From assembly GCA_023415835.1 (NCBI GenBank), contig JAEZJK010000077.1, positions 1-41,853 of the forward strand: DNA of 41,853 nt, in the 5' to 3' direction. The DNA comes from Bacillota bacterium (lineage in GTDB: Bacteria > Bacillota > UBA4882 > UBA8346). The notes under the pieces are model-generated. The model worked only from the letters and a program-made list of their open reading frames with translations, was not told where the DNA came from and searched no databases. Of the stretch, positions 16,015 through 24,924 are shown one piece after another. Numbering within the stretch: the stretch's first letter is position 1; each line of letters opens with the position of its first letter. The translations under genes and the position numbers were made by a program.

Positions 16015-16024
16015 GTGGTAAAAT
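16015..16024 (+). promoter_or_regulatory. Extended -10 promoter of smc
   Basis: TGTGGTAAAAT (ending at 16024) is a TG-extended -10 element 26 bases before the smc start. No good -35 hexamer lies 17 bases upstream. The same TGGTAAAAT core appears before kdsC and hldE. Confidence 0.45.
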
Positions 16025-16050
16025 GTTGAATGCATAAAAGGAGGGTTAAT

Positions 16051-19000
16051 TTGTATTTAAAACGCCTTGAAGTAATGGGCTTTAAATCTTTTGCCGATAA
16101 AATCAAGTTAGAATTTTTACCCGGTGTTACGGGAGTCGTCGGACCCAACGGAAGTGGAAAAAGTAATATTTCCGATGCTTTGCGCTGGGTTTTAGGGGAA
16201 CAAAGCATTAAAAACCTTCGCGGCTCAAAAATGGATGACGTAATTTTTGCCGGGAGCGAACAACGTAAACCGCTTAGCCTGGCCGAAGTTACCATGGTGC
16301 TTGATAATTCCGATAACTCATTACCGGTTGATTTTTCAGAAGTTTCCGTGACCCGGAAACTGTTCCGTTCCGGAGAGAGCGAATACTTGATCAATAAATC
16401 CCAAGTTCGCCTGAAGGATGTCCTTGATCTTTTTTACGATACCGGACTTGGTAAAGAAGCTTATTCAGTCATCGGCCAAGGTAAAATCGATTCCATCCTT
16501 TCAGTTAAAGCGGAAGAACGCCGGATCATTTTTGAAGAAGCCGCCGGCATTATCAAGTATAAATCCAGAAAACAAATTGCCGAGCGAAAATTGGAAGACA
16601 CTGACCGCAATTTGCTCCGCCTTCAGGACATTCTGGCCGAGCTTCAAGGGCAACTTGGACCACTTGAGTCCCAGGCCACTTTAGCCCAACAATACATAAA
16701 AATTAAAGACCAGTTGACCGTGGTAGAAATTAATTATTACGGTGGATTATTAGACAATTTCCAATCAAAACTGGAAGAATTGAAACAGTCCAAAGCTGAC
16801 TGGGAAGAAAAATATCAGGATTTCGAGGGTCAAGAAAGCGTCATTGAATCCCAGTTAGAAGAAGCCCGGCTTTTGTTATTAAATCAGGATGATCGGATCT
16901 CCGGTTTAAATGAGGATTTTTACCGGATCCAAAACCAGATCGATAAATACTCGGAACAGATTAATTCATTAAATCTGAAATCCCAGGATCTCGAAGCCCA
17001 GTTGGTTGAGGGTCAAAATAATATGGCCGGCAATTCTTTGCGTAAAGAAGCGATCCTCAAAGAATTGAGCGGTATCGACCAAGAGATCGCCACTGTCAAA
17101 AACAAACTTACCTCGGAAAGTTCCGTTTTATCCGAGCTAGAACTAGAGCTAAATCAACATTGTGATTCGATTCAGGTTCTTGAAAGCGATGAGCAAAACC
17201 TAAAAAATGAATTTATTGAAGTTTTGAATGAAATTGCCTCTTTAAAGAATAATGCTAACTCGGCTGCTTTAAAAAAAGAATTCCTGCAAAAACAGATTAA
17301 CGATTGCCTGAAAAAGCTGGATTTTTTAACTAACCAGGTCTCCGAATTGGAAAACGACTACCAAAATAAAGAGAGGGCATTAAATGATTTTGCCCGTCAA
17401 GTAAACAATTTGCGCCAAGCTCAGGCTGATTTAGCCCGCAATATTATTTCAATGGAAGAGGAATTAACCTCAGTCGAGAGTAAAAACCTTGACTGGAAAG
17501 ATCGCATTCGTGGCTTGGAGAGTAAGATCGGCCTTTTGGAAGAGATGGAAAAGGGTTTTCAAGGCTATTTCCAGGGCGTCAAAGCATTGTTGGCCGATGC
17601 CTCGGATCAACCTTTTTACCGTTTTATCAGGGGCATTGTCGCTGATTTGATCAAAGTCAAACCCGGCATGGAATTAGCGATTGAAACCGCGCTTGGTTCC
17701 AGCTTGCAAAATATAGTAATTGAACACGATCAGCACGCCCAAGCCGCGATATCATTCCTGAAAAAACAAGGCAAGGGTAGAGCGACTTTTCTACCGCTAA
17801 ACCTGATTAATGTCCCGGAATCAAAAACAAATCAATATCAAGGAGTTTTGCAACAATATTCTTCTCAATCCGCTTTGGCCTTGCTTCAGTTTGAACCCGA
17901 ATACCGTTCAGTATTAAATTATCTGCTAGGCCATACTATTGTTGCTCCGGATCTGAATACTGCGGTCCGGCTCAGTTCTAAAATAGATAAAAGTTTCCGT
18001 ATTGTAACTCCGGACGGGGATCTGGTCAACCCGGGAGGATCGATCACCGGCGGCAGTGTCGATAAACGTCGCTTAGGTTTATTATCCCGAAAACGGGAGA
18101 TCGAAGATTTCAAAAAGGAAAAAGTGGAGTCCCAATCTTTTTTGGAAAAAGGCGTCCAAGTCGCCAAGGAGATACGGAACAAGCTTCAAGATCTTACTAA
18201 ACAAATCGAACTCTCCAAAAATGAAGAGCATGAAATTCAACTTAAAAAAGCCTCTCTAGAGAGAGAAGCACAAACTATTGAGCAGAACATTAAGCGCGCC
18301 AAACAAGAAAAGGCGGCCTATCATAACCAATTGGAAGAAATGACTACTGAAAGTGGCAGGTTTGATTCTGGCAGCGAAGAATTGCAACAACAAATTTCTT
18401 CCAAAGAATCGGTCCTGAAAGGGATTGAAACAAAGGTCAGCGATTTAACGGCTAAAATACGTGACGCTAACCTTGAAAAAGAAGCAAAAACAAATAAAAT
18501 CTCGGAATTGAAATCTGTCCTTAGCGCCGGTTCTCAGGAGGAACACGGCAAGACAGCGCTTAAAAGCCGCCTTAATCAACAGTTGATAGAATTAGAGGCC
18601 CTCTTGGAGTCGATCCGGATAAAACAAGATCTATTAGTAGCCGAGCAGACGCGTACCAAAGAGTTGGGTTCCGAATTACAGCTTAAAATCGAAACTGAAA
18701 AAAACCGGCTCATCTCTCAAGAAGGCCTGGTTGGGGTGGCAAAACAAGAAAAAGAACAAGTAGTCTTGAAAATTAAAGAACTGGAAACCAAACAACGAGG
18801 TTTCCGCCGGAAAAGCAATGAATTTCAGAACCAAATTCATAAGCTTGACTTGAACATTAACCAGATTCTTTTGGAGAAGGAAAATATTGAGAAAAATCTG
18901 GTAGAAGATTATGAAATAAATTGGCGTGCTAAGTATAACCCAATCTATGAAACGCCTGAAAACGCCAGGGCTCTAGTGGAACAATTAAAGAACGATTTAA

Positions 19001-19611
19001 AGGAGCTTGGCCCGGTTAATATCGCCGCCATAGATGATTACGATCAAGTCAAACAGCGTTATGAGTTTCTCTGGAACCAATCGCAGGACTTGATTAAAGC
19101 CAAAGAATCTTTGGAAAAAGTAATTAAAGAAATTGAAGGGACAATTACCAAACGTTTTACTGAATCGTTTCAACAGATTAAAAAGGAGTTTATCAAACTC
19201 TTTGGCGAACTTTTTGAAGGAGGTAACGCCGATCTGTTCTTAATCGATCCCGAGCGGCCTTTGGAATCTGGAATCGAAATCGTCGCCCAACCCCCGGGGA
19301 AAAAACTGCAAAGCCTGTCGTTATTATCGGGCGGCGAAAGGGCGATGACGGCAACTGCTTTATTGTTTGCGATCTTAACCGTGAAACCGTCTCCATTTTG
19401 TATCTTAGACGAAATTGACGCTACCCTGGATGAAGTAAATGTTCAACGTTTCTCCAGGTTATTGGAACTATATAGCAAGGAACTACAGTTTATCGTAGTT
19501 ACCCACCGCCGGGGCACTATGGAAGTGGCGAATGCCCTTTATGGTGTAACTATGCAGGAACATGGGGTCTCTAAGTTGATTTCGCTAGATCTGAATGAAA
19601 AGGTCGGATAG
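16051..19611 (+). CDS. smc: Chromosome partition protein SMC
   Basis: SMC dimerises with ScpAB to fold and separate chromosomes. The 1186-residue protein is full length. Walker A is GPNGSGKSNI at residues 31-40, then FAGSEQRKPL and GQGKIDSIL. Two long coiled coils (about 165-500 and 680-1000) flank the hinge (about 510-660, FLPLNLINVP, GGSITGGSVDKRRLGLLSRK). The C-terminal head has the signature LLSGGERAMTATAL and Walker B FCILDEIDATLDE. The start is TTG at 16051, spaced correctly from AAAGGAGG; the upstream ATG at 16030 precedes that site. ftsY follows after 38 bases. Confidence 0.97.
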   Translation: MYLKRLEVMGFKSFADKIKLEFLPGVTGVVGPNGSGKSNISDALRWVLGEQSIKNLRGSKMDDVIFAGSEQRKPLSLAEVTMVLDNSDNSLPVDFSEVSVTRKLFRSGESEYLINKSQVRLKDVLDLFYDTGLGKEAYSVIGQGKIDSILSVKAEERRIIFEEAAGIIKYKSRKQIAERKLEDTDRNLLRLQDILAELQGQLGPLESQATLAQQYIKIKDQLTVVEINYYGGLLDNFQSKLEELKQSKADWEEKYQDFEGQESVIESQLEEARLLLLNQDDRISGLNEDFYRIQNQIDKYSEQINSLNLKSQDLEAQLVEGQNNMAGNSLRKEAILKELSGIDQEIATVKNKLTSESSVLSELELELNQHCDSIQVLESDEQNLKNEFIEVLNEIASLKNNANSAALKKEFLQKQINDCLKKLDFLTNQVSELENDYQNKERALNDFARQVNNLRQAQADLARNIISMEEELTSVESKNLDWKDRIRGLESKIGLLEEMEKGFQGYFQGVKALLADASDQPFYRFIRGIVADLIKVKPGMELAIETALGSSLQNIVIEHDQHAQAAISFLKKQGKGRATFLPLNLINVPESKTNQYQGVLQQYSSQSALALLQFEPEYRSVLNYLLGHTIVAPDLNTAVRLSSKIDKSFRIVTPDGDLVNPGGSITGGSVDKRRLGLLSRKREIEDFKKEKVESQSFLEKGVQVAKEIRNKLQDLTKQIELSKNEEHEIQLKKASLEREAQTIEQNIKRAKQEKAAYHNQLEEMTTESGRFDSGSEELQQQISSKESVLKGIETKVSDLTAKIRDANLEKEAKTNKISELKSVLSAGSQEEHGKTALKSRLNQQLIELEALLESIRIKQDLLVAEQTRTKELGSELQLKIETEKNRLISQEGLVGVAKQEKEQVVLKIKELETKQRGFRRKSNEFQNQIHKLDLNINQILLEKENIEKNLVEDYEINWRAKYNPIYETPENARALVEQLKNDLKELGPVNIAAIDDYDQVKQRYEFLWNQSQDLIKAKESLEKVIKEIEGTITKRFTESFQQIKKEFIKLFGELFEGGNADLFLIDPERPLESGIEIVAQPPGKKLQSLSLLSGGERAMTATALLFAILTVKPSPFCILDEIDATLDEVNVQRFSRLLELYSKELQFIVVTHRRGTMEVANALYGVTMQEHGVSKLISLDLNEKVG

Positions 19612-19649
19612 AGTAAAATATACCAATAAAAAGGGACGTTTGAGGGATA

Positions 19650-20573
19650 ATGAGTGAAAACCAAAATTTTTTGGCTCGTTTAAAACAAGGTTTAACTAAA
19701 ACCAGGGATAATTTTTTATCCGGCCTGGAGACTATTTTTACCTCCTCCAAAATCGATCAGGAGCTTTACAATGATTTGGAAGATATCTTGATCATGGCGG
19801 ATGTGGGATTAGATACTACCACCTTTTTAATTGATAATCTGAAGAAAACCGCTAAAGAAAAAAATATCATAAACCCCGCTCAATTACGCCCAATTTTAGC
19901 TGAAGAAATTAAAAATCTTTTGGCGGTGGCCGATAACAAACCAATCGATTTCGGTGGAACCAATCAGGTATACCTGATAGTTGGAGTGAATGGGGTGGGA
20001 AAAACCACTACTATCGCTAAGTTGGCTTCTAGATTCCGTAAAAATAAGCGGCAGGTACTACTGGTTGCAGCCGATACCTTTCGGGCAGCTGCTACCGAAC
20101 AACTTCAACAATGGGGTGAACGGCTCAATGTCCCGGTGATTCACCACCAGGAAGGCGCAGACCCCGGAGCGGTCGCCTTTGACGGCATGGCCGCCGCTAA
20201 GGCCCGGAAAACGGATATTGTAATCGTTGATACTGCCGGCAGGCTCCATACCAAAGTGAATTTGATGGAGGAACTGAAGAAGGTCAAGCGGATCATCCTG
20301 CAAAACATAGAGAACCGTGAATTGCAGACTTTATTGGTATTGGACGCCACCACCGGCCAGAATGCGATTAATCAGGTAAAAACATTTCATGAAGCAATAG
20401 GTATTGACACTATCGCCATAACTAAATTGGATGGGACAGCTAAAGGCGGAATTATTTTAGCTATTGCCAATCAGTTTAAAATTCCCATCAGCTTAATTGG
20501 AGTCGGCGAAAAGCAGGAAGATTTACAAGATTTTGACCCGGCAGCCTTTGCCAATGCTTTGTTTAACGTTTAA
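19650..20573 (+). CDS. ftsY: Signal recognition particle receptor FtsY
   Basis: FtsY is the membrane-associated GTPase that receives Ffh-ribosome complexes for protein targeting. The 307-residue protein is the short form without a long acidic A domain. The N domain covers about residues 1-95. The GTPase motifs are GVNGVGKTTTIAK (112-124), ADTFRAAATEQL, DTAGRLHTKVNLMEEL, TKLDGTAKGG and GVGEKQEDLQDFDP. It follows smc closely. The usual next genes ylxM-ffh are absent and the glycan region begins instead. Confidence 0.97.
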   Translation: MSENQNFLARLKQGLTKTRDNFLSGLETIFTSSKIDQELYNDLEDILIMADVGLDTTTFLIDNLKKTAKEKNIINPAQLRPILAEEIKNLLAVADNKPIDFGGTNQVYLIVGVNGVGKTTTIAKLASRFRKNKRQVLLVAADTFRAAATEQLQQWGERLNVPVIHHQEGADPGAVAFDGMAAAKARKTDIVIVDTAGRLHTKVNLMEELKKVKRIILQNIENRELQTLLVLDATTGQNAINQVKTFHEAIGIDTIAITKLDGTAKGGIILAIANQFKIPISLIGVGEKQEDLQDFDPAAFANALFNV

Positions 20574-20659
20574 AAGCCTTAAATAGCATGTGGCCAGTTT
20601 AGGTATTTGATTAATTTGCTCAATACATAGATTTAATTCTTGGGAGGATTTTTTAATTA

Positions 20660-21883
20660 ATGACTAAATTGAAAACAATACTATTTCTTTCTTATTATGG
20701 ACACCAAAAGAGGTTTTTTTCTAATTTAGCTATTCATATTCCCAAGCATATTCGAGCCTTTTCTTTAAATATTTACCAATTGAGCTTATTTCCTCGATTT
20801 ATCATAAGATTTATATTTAACTTAATATTTGGAGCATTTCATTACGATGAAAACACTATCAATCCAATAATTGAATTTTCCTATAAACGGTTCAAGGCTA
20901 GACATCCTAAGTTCCCAAATAAAATATTAGTTATTATTAAAGCTTTTCAAATAATACGAGCTAAAACGTATTATCAGTTTTTCCGTACTTGGTTGGGTAA
21001 ACAAGAGGTAGATTTATTAGTAGTGTGGAATGGATTAAGGCTTCCAGTAGCTGCTGCGGTATCGGCAGCCAAAGACAATGGAATCAAGTTACTTTTTTGT
21101 GAAAATGGATATTTACCGAAGACCGTTACAATGGATACCAAAGGGGTAAATGCATTTAATTCGTTAATTGGAAAAACCGCGGAATTTTATCAGAAGGTTC
21201 CCGTGGAGGAAGGAAAACTCGAAGATTTATTTAAAACTACATTAATACCACGGCAATTGAATCAAAAGAATATCAGTGCAAAATACCGGCGTAAATGCAT
21301 TGAAGAAGAAATTAAATTGCCGCAGGAATTTATTTTTCTTCCCTTACAGGTTCATGATGATAGTCAGATCCTAATTCATTCGCCAAATTTTCAAGATATG
21401 TACTCTCTGGTTAATTTTTGTGCTAGTGAGATACGAACTTATAATAAAAAGTATCAAAGCAATTTAAAATTGGTAATTAAAGAACACCCGTCGGATTATG
21501 GTCGAATTGATTATGAACCTTTGAAAAAACAATATTCGGAAACAATTTTTACTCAGATTGCCGATACTAAAGAATTAATCCAGAAATGTAAAGTAGTAAT
21601 CACCGTGAATTCAACAGTAGGAATTGAGGGGTTACTATACTTAAAACCTGTGATAACGATGGGAAATGCCTTTTATAATGTACCGGGGTTGGTCTATCAT
21701 TGTGAAGTAGCGGATGATTTTTGCAAGCTTCTTTTTTCAGCGTTAAATAAACCAATTGATCAGAAATTGATAAAACAATTTTTATATTATTTGCGGTATG
21801 ATTATTTATTAGAGATCGACCGAAAAAATTTAGCAACGGCTAATTATGAGAAAGTTGTGGCCAGAATTATTAATAGCCTTTAA
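20660..21883 (+). CDS. KpsC/KpsS-like glycosyltransferase, first copy
   Basis: The 407-residue protein matches the capsule-synthesis family (KpsC/KpsS type), whose known members are beta-Kdo transferases. Key segments are VVWNGLRLPVAAA and LLFCENGYLPKTV in the first domain, and FLPLQVHDDSQILIHSP, IKEHPSDYGRIDY, TVNSTVGIEGLLYLKPVITM and FYNVPGLVYHC in the second. A paralogue lies at 31555-32763. It has no signal or membrane helix and should act at the inner membrane face. No KpsMTED export genes are here, so decoration of LPS core is more likely than capsule. The start has GGGAGG about 12 bases upstream. It converges on waaA. Confidence 0.75.
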   Translation: MTKLKTILFLSYYGHQKRFFSNLAIHIPKHIRAFSLNIYQLSLFPRFIIRFIFNLIFGAFHYDENTINPIIEFSYKRFKARHPKFPNKILVIIKAFQIIRAKTYYQFFRTWLGKQEVDLLVVWNGLRLPVAAAVSAAKDNGIKLLFCENGYLPKTVTMDTKGVNAFNSLIGKTAEFYQKVPVEEGKLEDLFKTTLIPRQLNQKNISAKYRRKCIEEEIKLPQEFIFLPLQVHDDSQILIHSPNFQDMYSLVNFCASEIRTYNKKYQSNLKLVIKEHPSDYGRIDYEPLKKQYSETIFTQIADTKELIQKCKVVITVNSTVGIEGLLYLKPVITMGNAFYNVPGLVYHCEVADDFCKLLFSALNKPIDQKLIKQFLYYLRYDYLLEIDRKNLATANYEKVVARIINSL

Positions 21884-21884
21884 C

Positions 21885-21918
21885 AGGAGTAAAGGTTGTT
21901 TACCTTTATTCCTTAGTT
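21885..21918. terminator. Bidirectional terminator between converging transferase genes
   Basis: AGGAGTAAAGG (21885-21895) pairs with CCTTTATTCCT (21903-21913), with one G-U pair, around a seven-base loop. It starts right after the KpsS-like stop and overlaps the last codons of waaA on the minus strand. Confidence 0.7.
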
Positions 21919-23228
21919 TTAGACAATTCTGCTTGCCTGATAATTTTTATAATTTGATTTGCTGTGTTTTGGGCGGCGCCTCGATTGGATAAAACTACCT
22001 TTTTGGCATTAAAAGCCCTACGTTGATATAATTCGCGATCAGCCAGTAAATTTTGAACCGATTCAACCAAATCCTTGCTATCGTATACCGTAAACCCGGC
22101 ATCAACCTCTTCCAAAAGCCTTTTACTTTCCCGAAAGTTGTTCATATAAGGTCCATATAGAACCGGTTTTTCTTGGACTGCGGCTTCGAGCACATTATGG
22201 CCTCCAATACCGGGTATTTTAATTAAGCTTCCGCCAACCAAAACCACGTCGGCCAAAGCATAAACCAGCCCGAGTTCCCCAAATGTATCTAATAATAAAA
22301 CAATGGAATCCGGGTTAACTTTTTCTTCCGAACGTCGGTTATAGGATAGATTGGATTGTTCCAAGAGTTGGCCGATCTCTTCAGCACGTTCGGGATTGCG
22401 AGGGGCTAGAATCAGATAAAAAGGTTTTTGATTTACCAATTCAAGAAAGGCTTTAATGACAAATTCTTCTTCACCTCGGTGCGTACTGGCGGCAGTAAAG
22501 ATTAACTTTTCAGTGGAGATATGATACTGTTCACGAAAAGCTGAGAGCTGCTCCGGTTTGAAACTGGGATAATTTTGATCGAATTTGGCATTTCCAGTTA
22601 CAAAAACCCTTTCTGCCGAAGCGCCTATTTTGCCAACCCGGTCGGCATCCTCTAACGACTGCATGGCAAATAAGTCAATCTGATGAAAAACGGCTTTTAC
22701 GAACTTAGAGAACCGTAAATAATTATGAAATGATCGATCGCTAATCCTGCCATTAACCAGGGCTACTTTTGCCCCAAACTCTTTACTGTATCTTACAGCG
22801 TTCGGCCAAAGTTCACTTTCGGTCATAATAAATACTTTAGGTTGAATCCGTTGCACAAATCGCTTGATAAAAAAAGGAAAATCCAAAGGGAAATAAGTTA
22901 TAAGGGCTACTTCAGGCAGTTTCTGGTGTGCGATCTTATATCCGGTTGGAGTATGTGTGGTTAATACCACTTGGTAACCGGGGAGTTCTTTGATCAACTC
23001 CCGAATAATACTTCCGGCGACTATGGCTTCACCCATGGAAACTGCTTGAACCCAAATTACCGGTTTATCACTTAAAGCGTTTGCTTCTTTTTTTGAAAGA
23101 TTAAAAAAGTACGGTAGAATTGGCCGACGTAAACACAAATTACGAATTATTGTAAATGGTACTATAAACAATGCCAATAAATAGAGGAGGGTGTCATAAA
23201 TAATATATTCAATTTTCCAGTTGGCCAA
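21906..23228 (-). CDS. waaA: Kdo transferase WaaA, canonical copy
   Basis: WaaA is a GT30 enzyme anchored to the inner membrane that adds Kdo from CMP-Kdo to the lipid A precursor. The 440-residue protein has an N-terminal membrane helix (about residues 9-26), catalytic Glu67 in SMGEAI, ESELWPN (137-143), KFD (215-217), STHRGEE (248-254), GGSL (332-335) and GGHNVLEAA. These match E. coli WaaA (METELWPN, SLKFD, STHEGEE, GGSL, GGHNPLEAA). The start is TTG at 23228, about ten bases after GATGAGG. A second, altered copy lies at 26682-27986. Confidence 0.92.
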   Translation of the reverse strand: MANWKIEYIIYDTLLYLLALFIVPFTIIRNLCLRRPILPYFFNLSKKEANALSDKPVIWVQAVSMGEAIVAGSIIRELIKELPGYQVVLTTHTPTGYKIAHQKLPEVALITYFPLDFPFFIKRFVQRIQPKVFIMTESELWPNAVRYSKEFGAKVALVNGRISDRSFHNYLRFSKFVKAVFHQIDLFAMQSLEDADRVGKIGASAERVFVTGNAKFDQNYPSFKPEQLSAFREQYHISTEKLIFTAASTHRGEEEFVIKAFLELVNQKPFYLILAPRNPERAEEIGQLLEQSNLSYNRRSEEKVNPDSIVLLLDTFGELGLVYALADVVLVGGSLIKIPGIGGHNVLEAAVQEKPVLYGPYMNNFRESKRLLEEVDAGFTVYDSKDLVESVQNLLADRELYQRRAFNAKKVVLSNRGAAQNTANQIIKIIRQAELSKTKE

Positions 23229-23476
23229 AGTTCTAAAACCTCATCTCTGCGATTGTTTGCTTTATAACCGCTTTTTCATGATTTTTACCTTTTAAATTCC
23301 GGACGTACTTTTGTGGTTATGATCTAAAATCATTTCTCCTAAATAAGCTTTAGATCAAGTACTGATTTTACTGATGGCTAGGAATATTTTTCAATAAATA
23401 AGCGATAAATTCTAGCTTTCATTATATAACAAATTACCAATCAGTCAATATAGTTTTGATTTGGAAATAAACAGGC
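23229..23476. other. Leader and regulatory region upstream of waaA
   Basis: This AT-rich stretch holds the waaA leader on the minus strand. GATCTAAA (23321-23328) and TTTAGATC (23349-23356) form a perfect eight-pair stem with a 20-base loop inside that leader. No frame or RNA gene is visible. Confidence 0.5.
23421..23448 (-). promoter_or_regulatory. Vegetative promoter of waaA
   Basis: On the minus strand TTGACT (23448-23443) and TATAAT (23426-23421) are 16 bases apart. Transcription would begin near 23414, giving a leader of about 185 bases before the TTG start. Confidence 0.65.
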
Positions 23477-23505
23477 TTAACATTGAAAAGTGGATATGGT
23501 AAAAT
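23477..23505 (+). promoter_or_regulatory. Promoter of kdsC-neuA
   Basis: TTAACA (23477-23482) and TAAAAT (23500-23505) are 17 bases apart, with a TGG extension before the -10. The block from GCTTAACATT to the -10 is repeated almost unchanged at 26594-26624 before the second waaA. Confidence 0.6.
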
Positions 23506-23623
23506 GATAAAGTATTTTGATGATGTGGTTTGTACTTAAAAAATCGGTGTTAACACTTAAAAGCTTCTTTACCTTGTGTTCCGGGTAAGATTAAATATCA
23601 AGATTAATAGAAAAGGATGTATT

Positions 23624-24118
23624 ATGTTTTTAATCGACTTTTTAAACCGCCAAAAAATCCAGGCTCACTGGGTTGAAGCAATTGTGTTTGATTTTGACGG
23701 TGTATTTACGAACAACAAGGTAATTGTTGATGAAAACGGCAAAGAATCGGTTATTTGCAATCGGGCTGACGGATTAGGAATTAAAATGTTGCGGGCAAAG
23801 AACATTCCTATGTTGATTTTATCGACAGAAGCTAACTTGGTTGTAAAAATGAGAGCTCAAAAATTAAATCTTGAAGTTTTTCAAGGTATTGCCGATAAAA
23901 AGGAAGCCCTATTAAAACTCAGTAAAGAAAAAAATATTAATTTAAAAAATACCATTTATGTCGGAAATGATATAAATGATTTTGAAGCAATGAAAATGGT
24001 TGGATTTCCTATTGCGCCAAAAGATGCCAATCCTTCAATTTTACGTATTGCGAAATATATTACCAAATCTAAAGGGGGAGAGGGAGTAATTAGAGAACTC
24101 GCAGATATTATAAAATAA
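23624..24118 (+). CDS. KdsC-like HAD phosphatase
   Basis: The 164-residue protein belongs to the C0-type HAD phosphatases that dephosphorylate Kdo-8-phosphate or nonulosonate-9-phosphates. Motif I is DFDGVFTNN (Asp23, Asp25), followed by LSTE, the GIADKKEAL loop, GNDINDFEAM and the ending KGGEGVIRELAD typical of KdsC. ATG at 23624 has AAAGGAT upstream; the earlier frame start at 23576 has no site. It is followed by a NeuA-type gene after 22 bases. With no kdsA or kdsB nearby, the substrate may be Kdo-8-P or a Neu-type phosphate. Confidence 0.82.
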   Translation: MFLIDFLNRQKIQAHWVEAIVFDFDGVFTNNKVIVDENGKESVICNRADGLGIKMLRAKNIPMLILSTEANLVVKMRAQKLNLEVFQGIADKKEALLKLSKEKNINLKNTIYVGNDINDFEAMKMVGFPIAPKDANPSILRIAKYITKSKGGEGVIRELADIIK

Positions 24119-24140
24119 GATAAATCGGAGAGGTCAACAG

Positions 24141-24836
24141 ATGAATGTTGTATGTATAATACCCGCCCGGGGCGGTTCAAAAGGAATCCCTAAAAAAAAT
24201 ATTAAAATGTTTTGTGGTAAACCGTTAATAGCATGGACAATTGAAAATGCATTGCATACAAAAGGAATTAGCTCAGTATGGGTTAGCTCGGATGATCAAG
24301 AAATTTTATCTATAGCCGCAAAGTATGGGGCTAAACAAATTGTTCGGCCGGAAAATTTATCGGGAGATACTGCGACTTCGGAATCTGCATGGTTGCATGC
24401 GATAGAAGAAATTGAGAAAACTGGAGAAAGAATAGATATTGTAGTTGCCCCGCAATTGACATCCCCTTTGAGGGAATCAAAAGATTTTGAGAATGGACTG
24501 CAGCTCTTTTTATCTGAAAATTTAGATTCGATGTTTACCGGAGCTAAATTGGAAGGTTTTTTTACATGGGAAAAAGATTCCAACAATCAATTGAAGAGTA
24601 TTAATTATGATTATCAAAATCGAAAAAGGCGTCAGGAAATCGGAGTAATCCGTTATGTGGAAAACGGTTCCTTTTACATTTTTAAACCGGAGATTATTAA
24701 ACAATATAATAACCGATTGGGTGGAAAAATCGGAGTCTATCCGATGGACTTTTGGAAGACTTTCGAATTGGATTCGCCAGAAGACTGGAAACTGTGTGAA
24801 ATCTTAATGAAAGGTTATCTATTAAATGAAAATTAG
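24141..24836 (+). CDS. NeuA-type CMP-sugar cytidylyltransferase
   Basis: The 231-residue enzyme has the acylneuraminate cytidylyltransferase motif IPARGGSKGIPKKNIK at residues 7-22, not the IPARYxSTRLPGK motif of KdsB. VSSDDQEI, RPENLSGDTATSESAWLHA and APQLTSPLR are also family typical. It should activate a 2-keto-3-deoxy sugar acid with CTP to give a CMP sugar. GGAGAGG lies before the ATG. It forms a pair with the KdsC-like gene and converges with the NeuB-type gene across a shared terminator. The actual sugar (sialic, legionaminic, Kdn or Kdo-like) is not readable. Confidence 0.85.
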   Translation: MNVVCIIPARGGSKGIPKKNIKMFCGKPLIAWTIENALHTKGISSVWVSSDDQEILSIAAKYGAKQIVRPENLSGDTATSESAWLHAIEEIEKTGERIDIVVAPQLTSPLRESKDFENGLQLFLSENLDSMFTGAKLEGFFTWEKDSNNQLKSINYDYQNRKRRQEIGVIRYVENGSFYIFKPEIIKQYNNRLGGKIGVYPMDFWKTFELDSPEDWKLCEILMKGYLLNEN

Positions 24837-24861
24837 GAAAGAATTATTGGATGATTAATCG

Positions 24862-24905
24862 AAAAAAGGGCTGTACAAGAAGTTATTCTGGAACAGCCCT
24901 TTTTA
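24862..24905. terminator. Bidirectional terminator between neuA-type and neuB-type genes
   Basis: AAAAAGGGCTGT (24863-24874) pairs with ACAGCCCTTTTT (24893-24904) around an 18-base loop, with an A-run and a T-run on the two flanks. It serves both converging transcripts. Confidence 0.88.
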
Positions 24906-24924
24906 ATTAAGAGCCTCTGATCAC

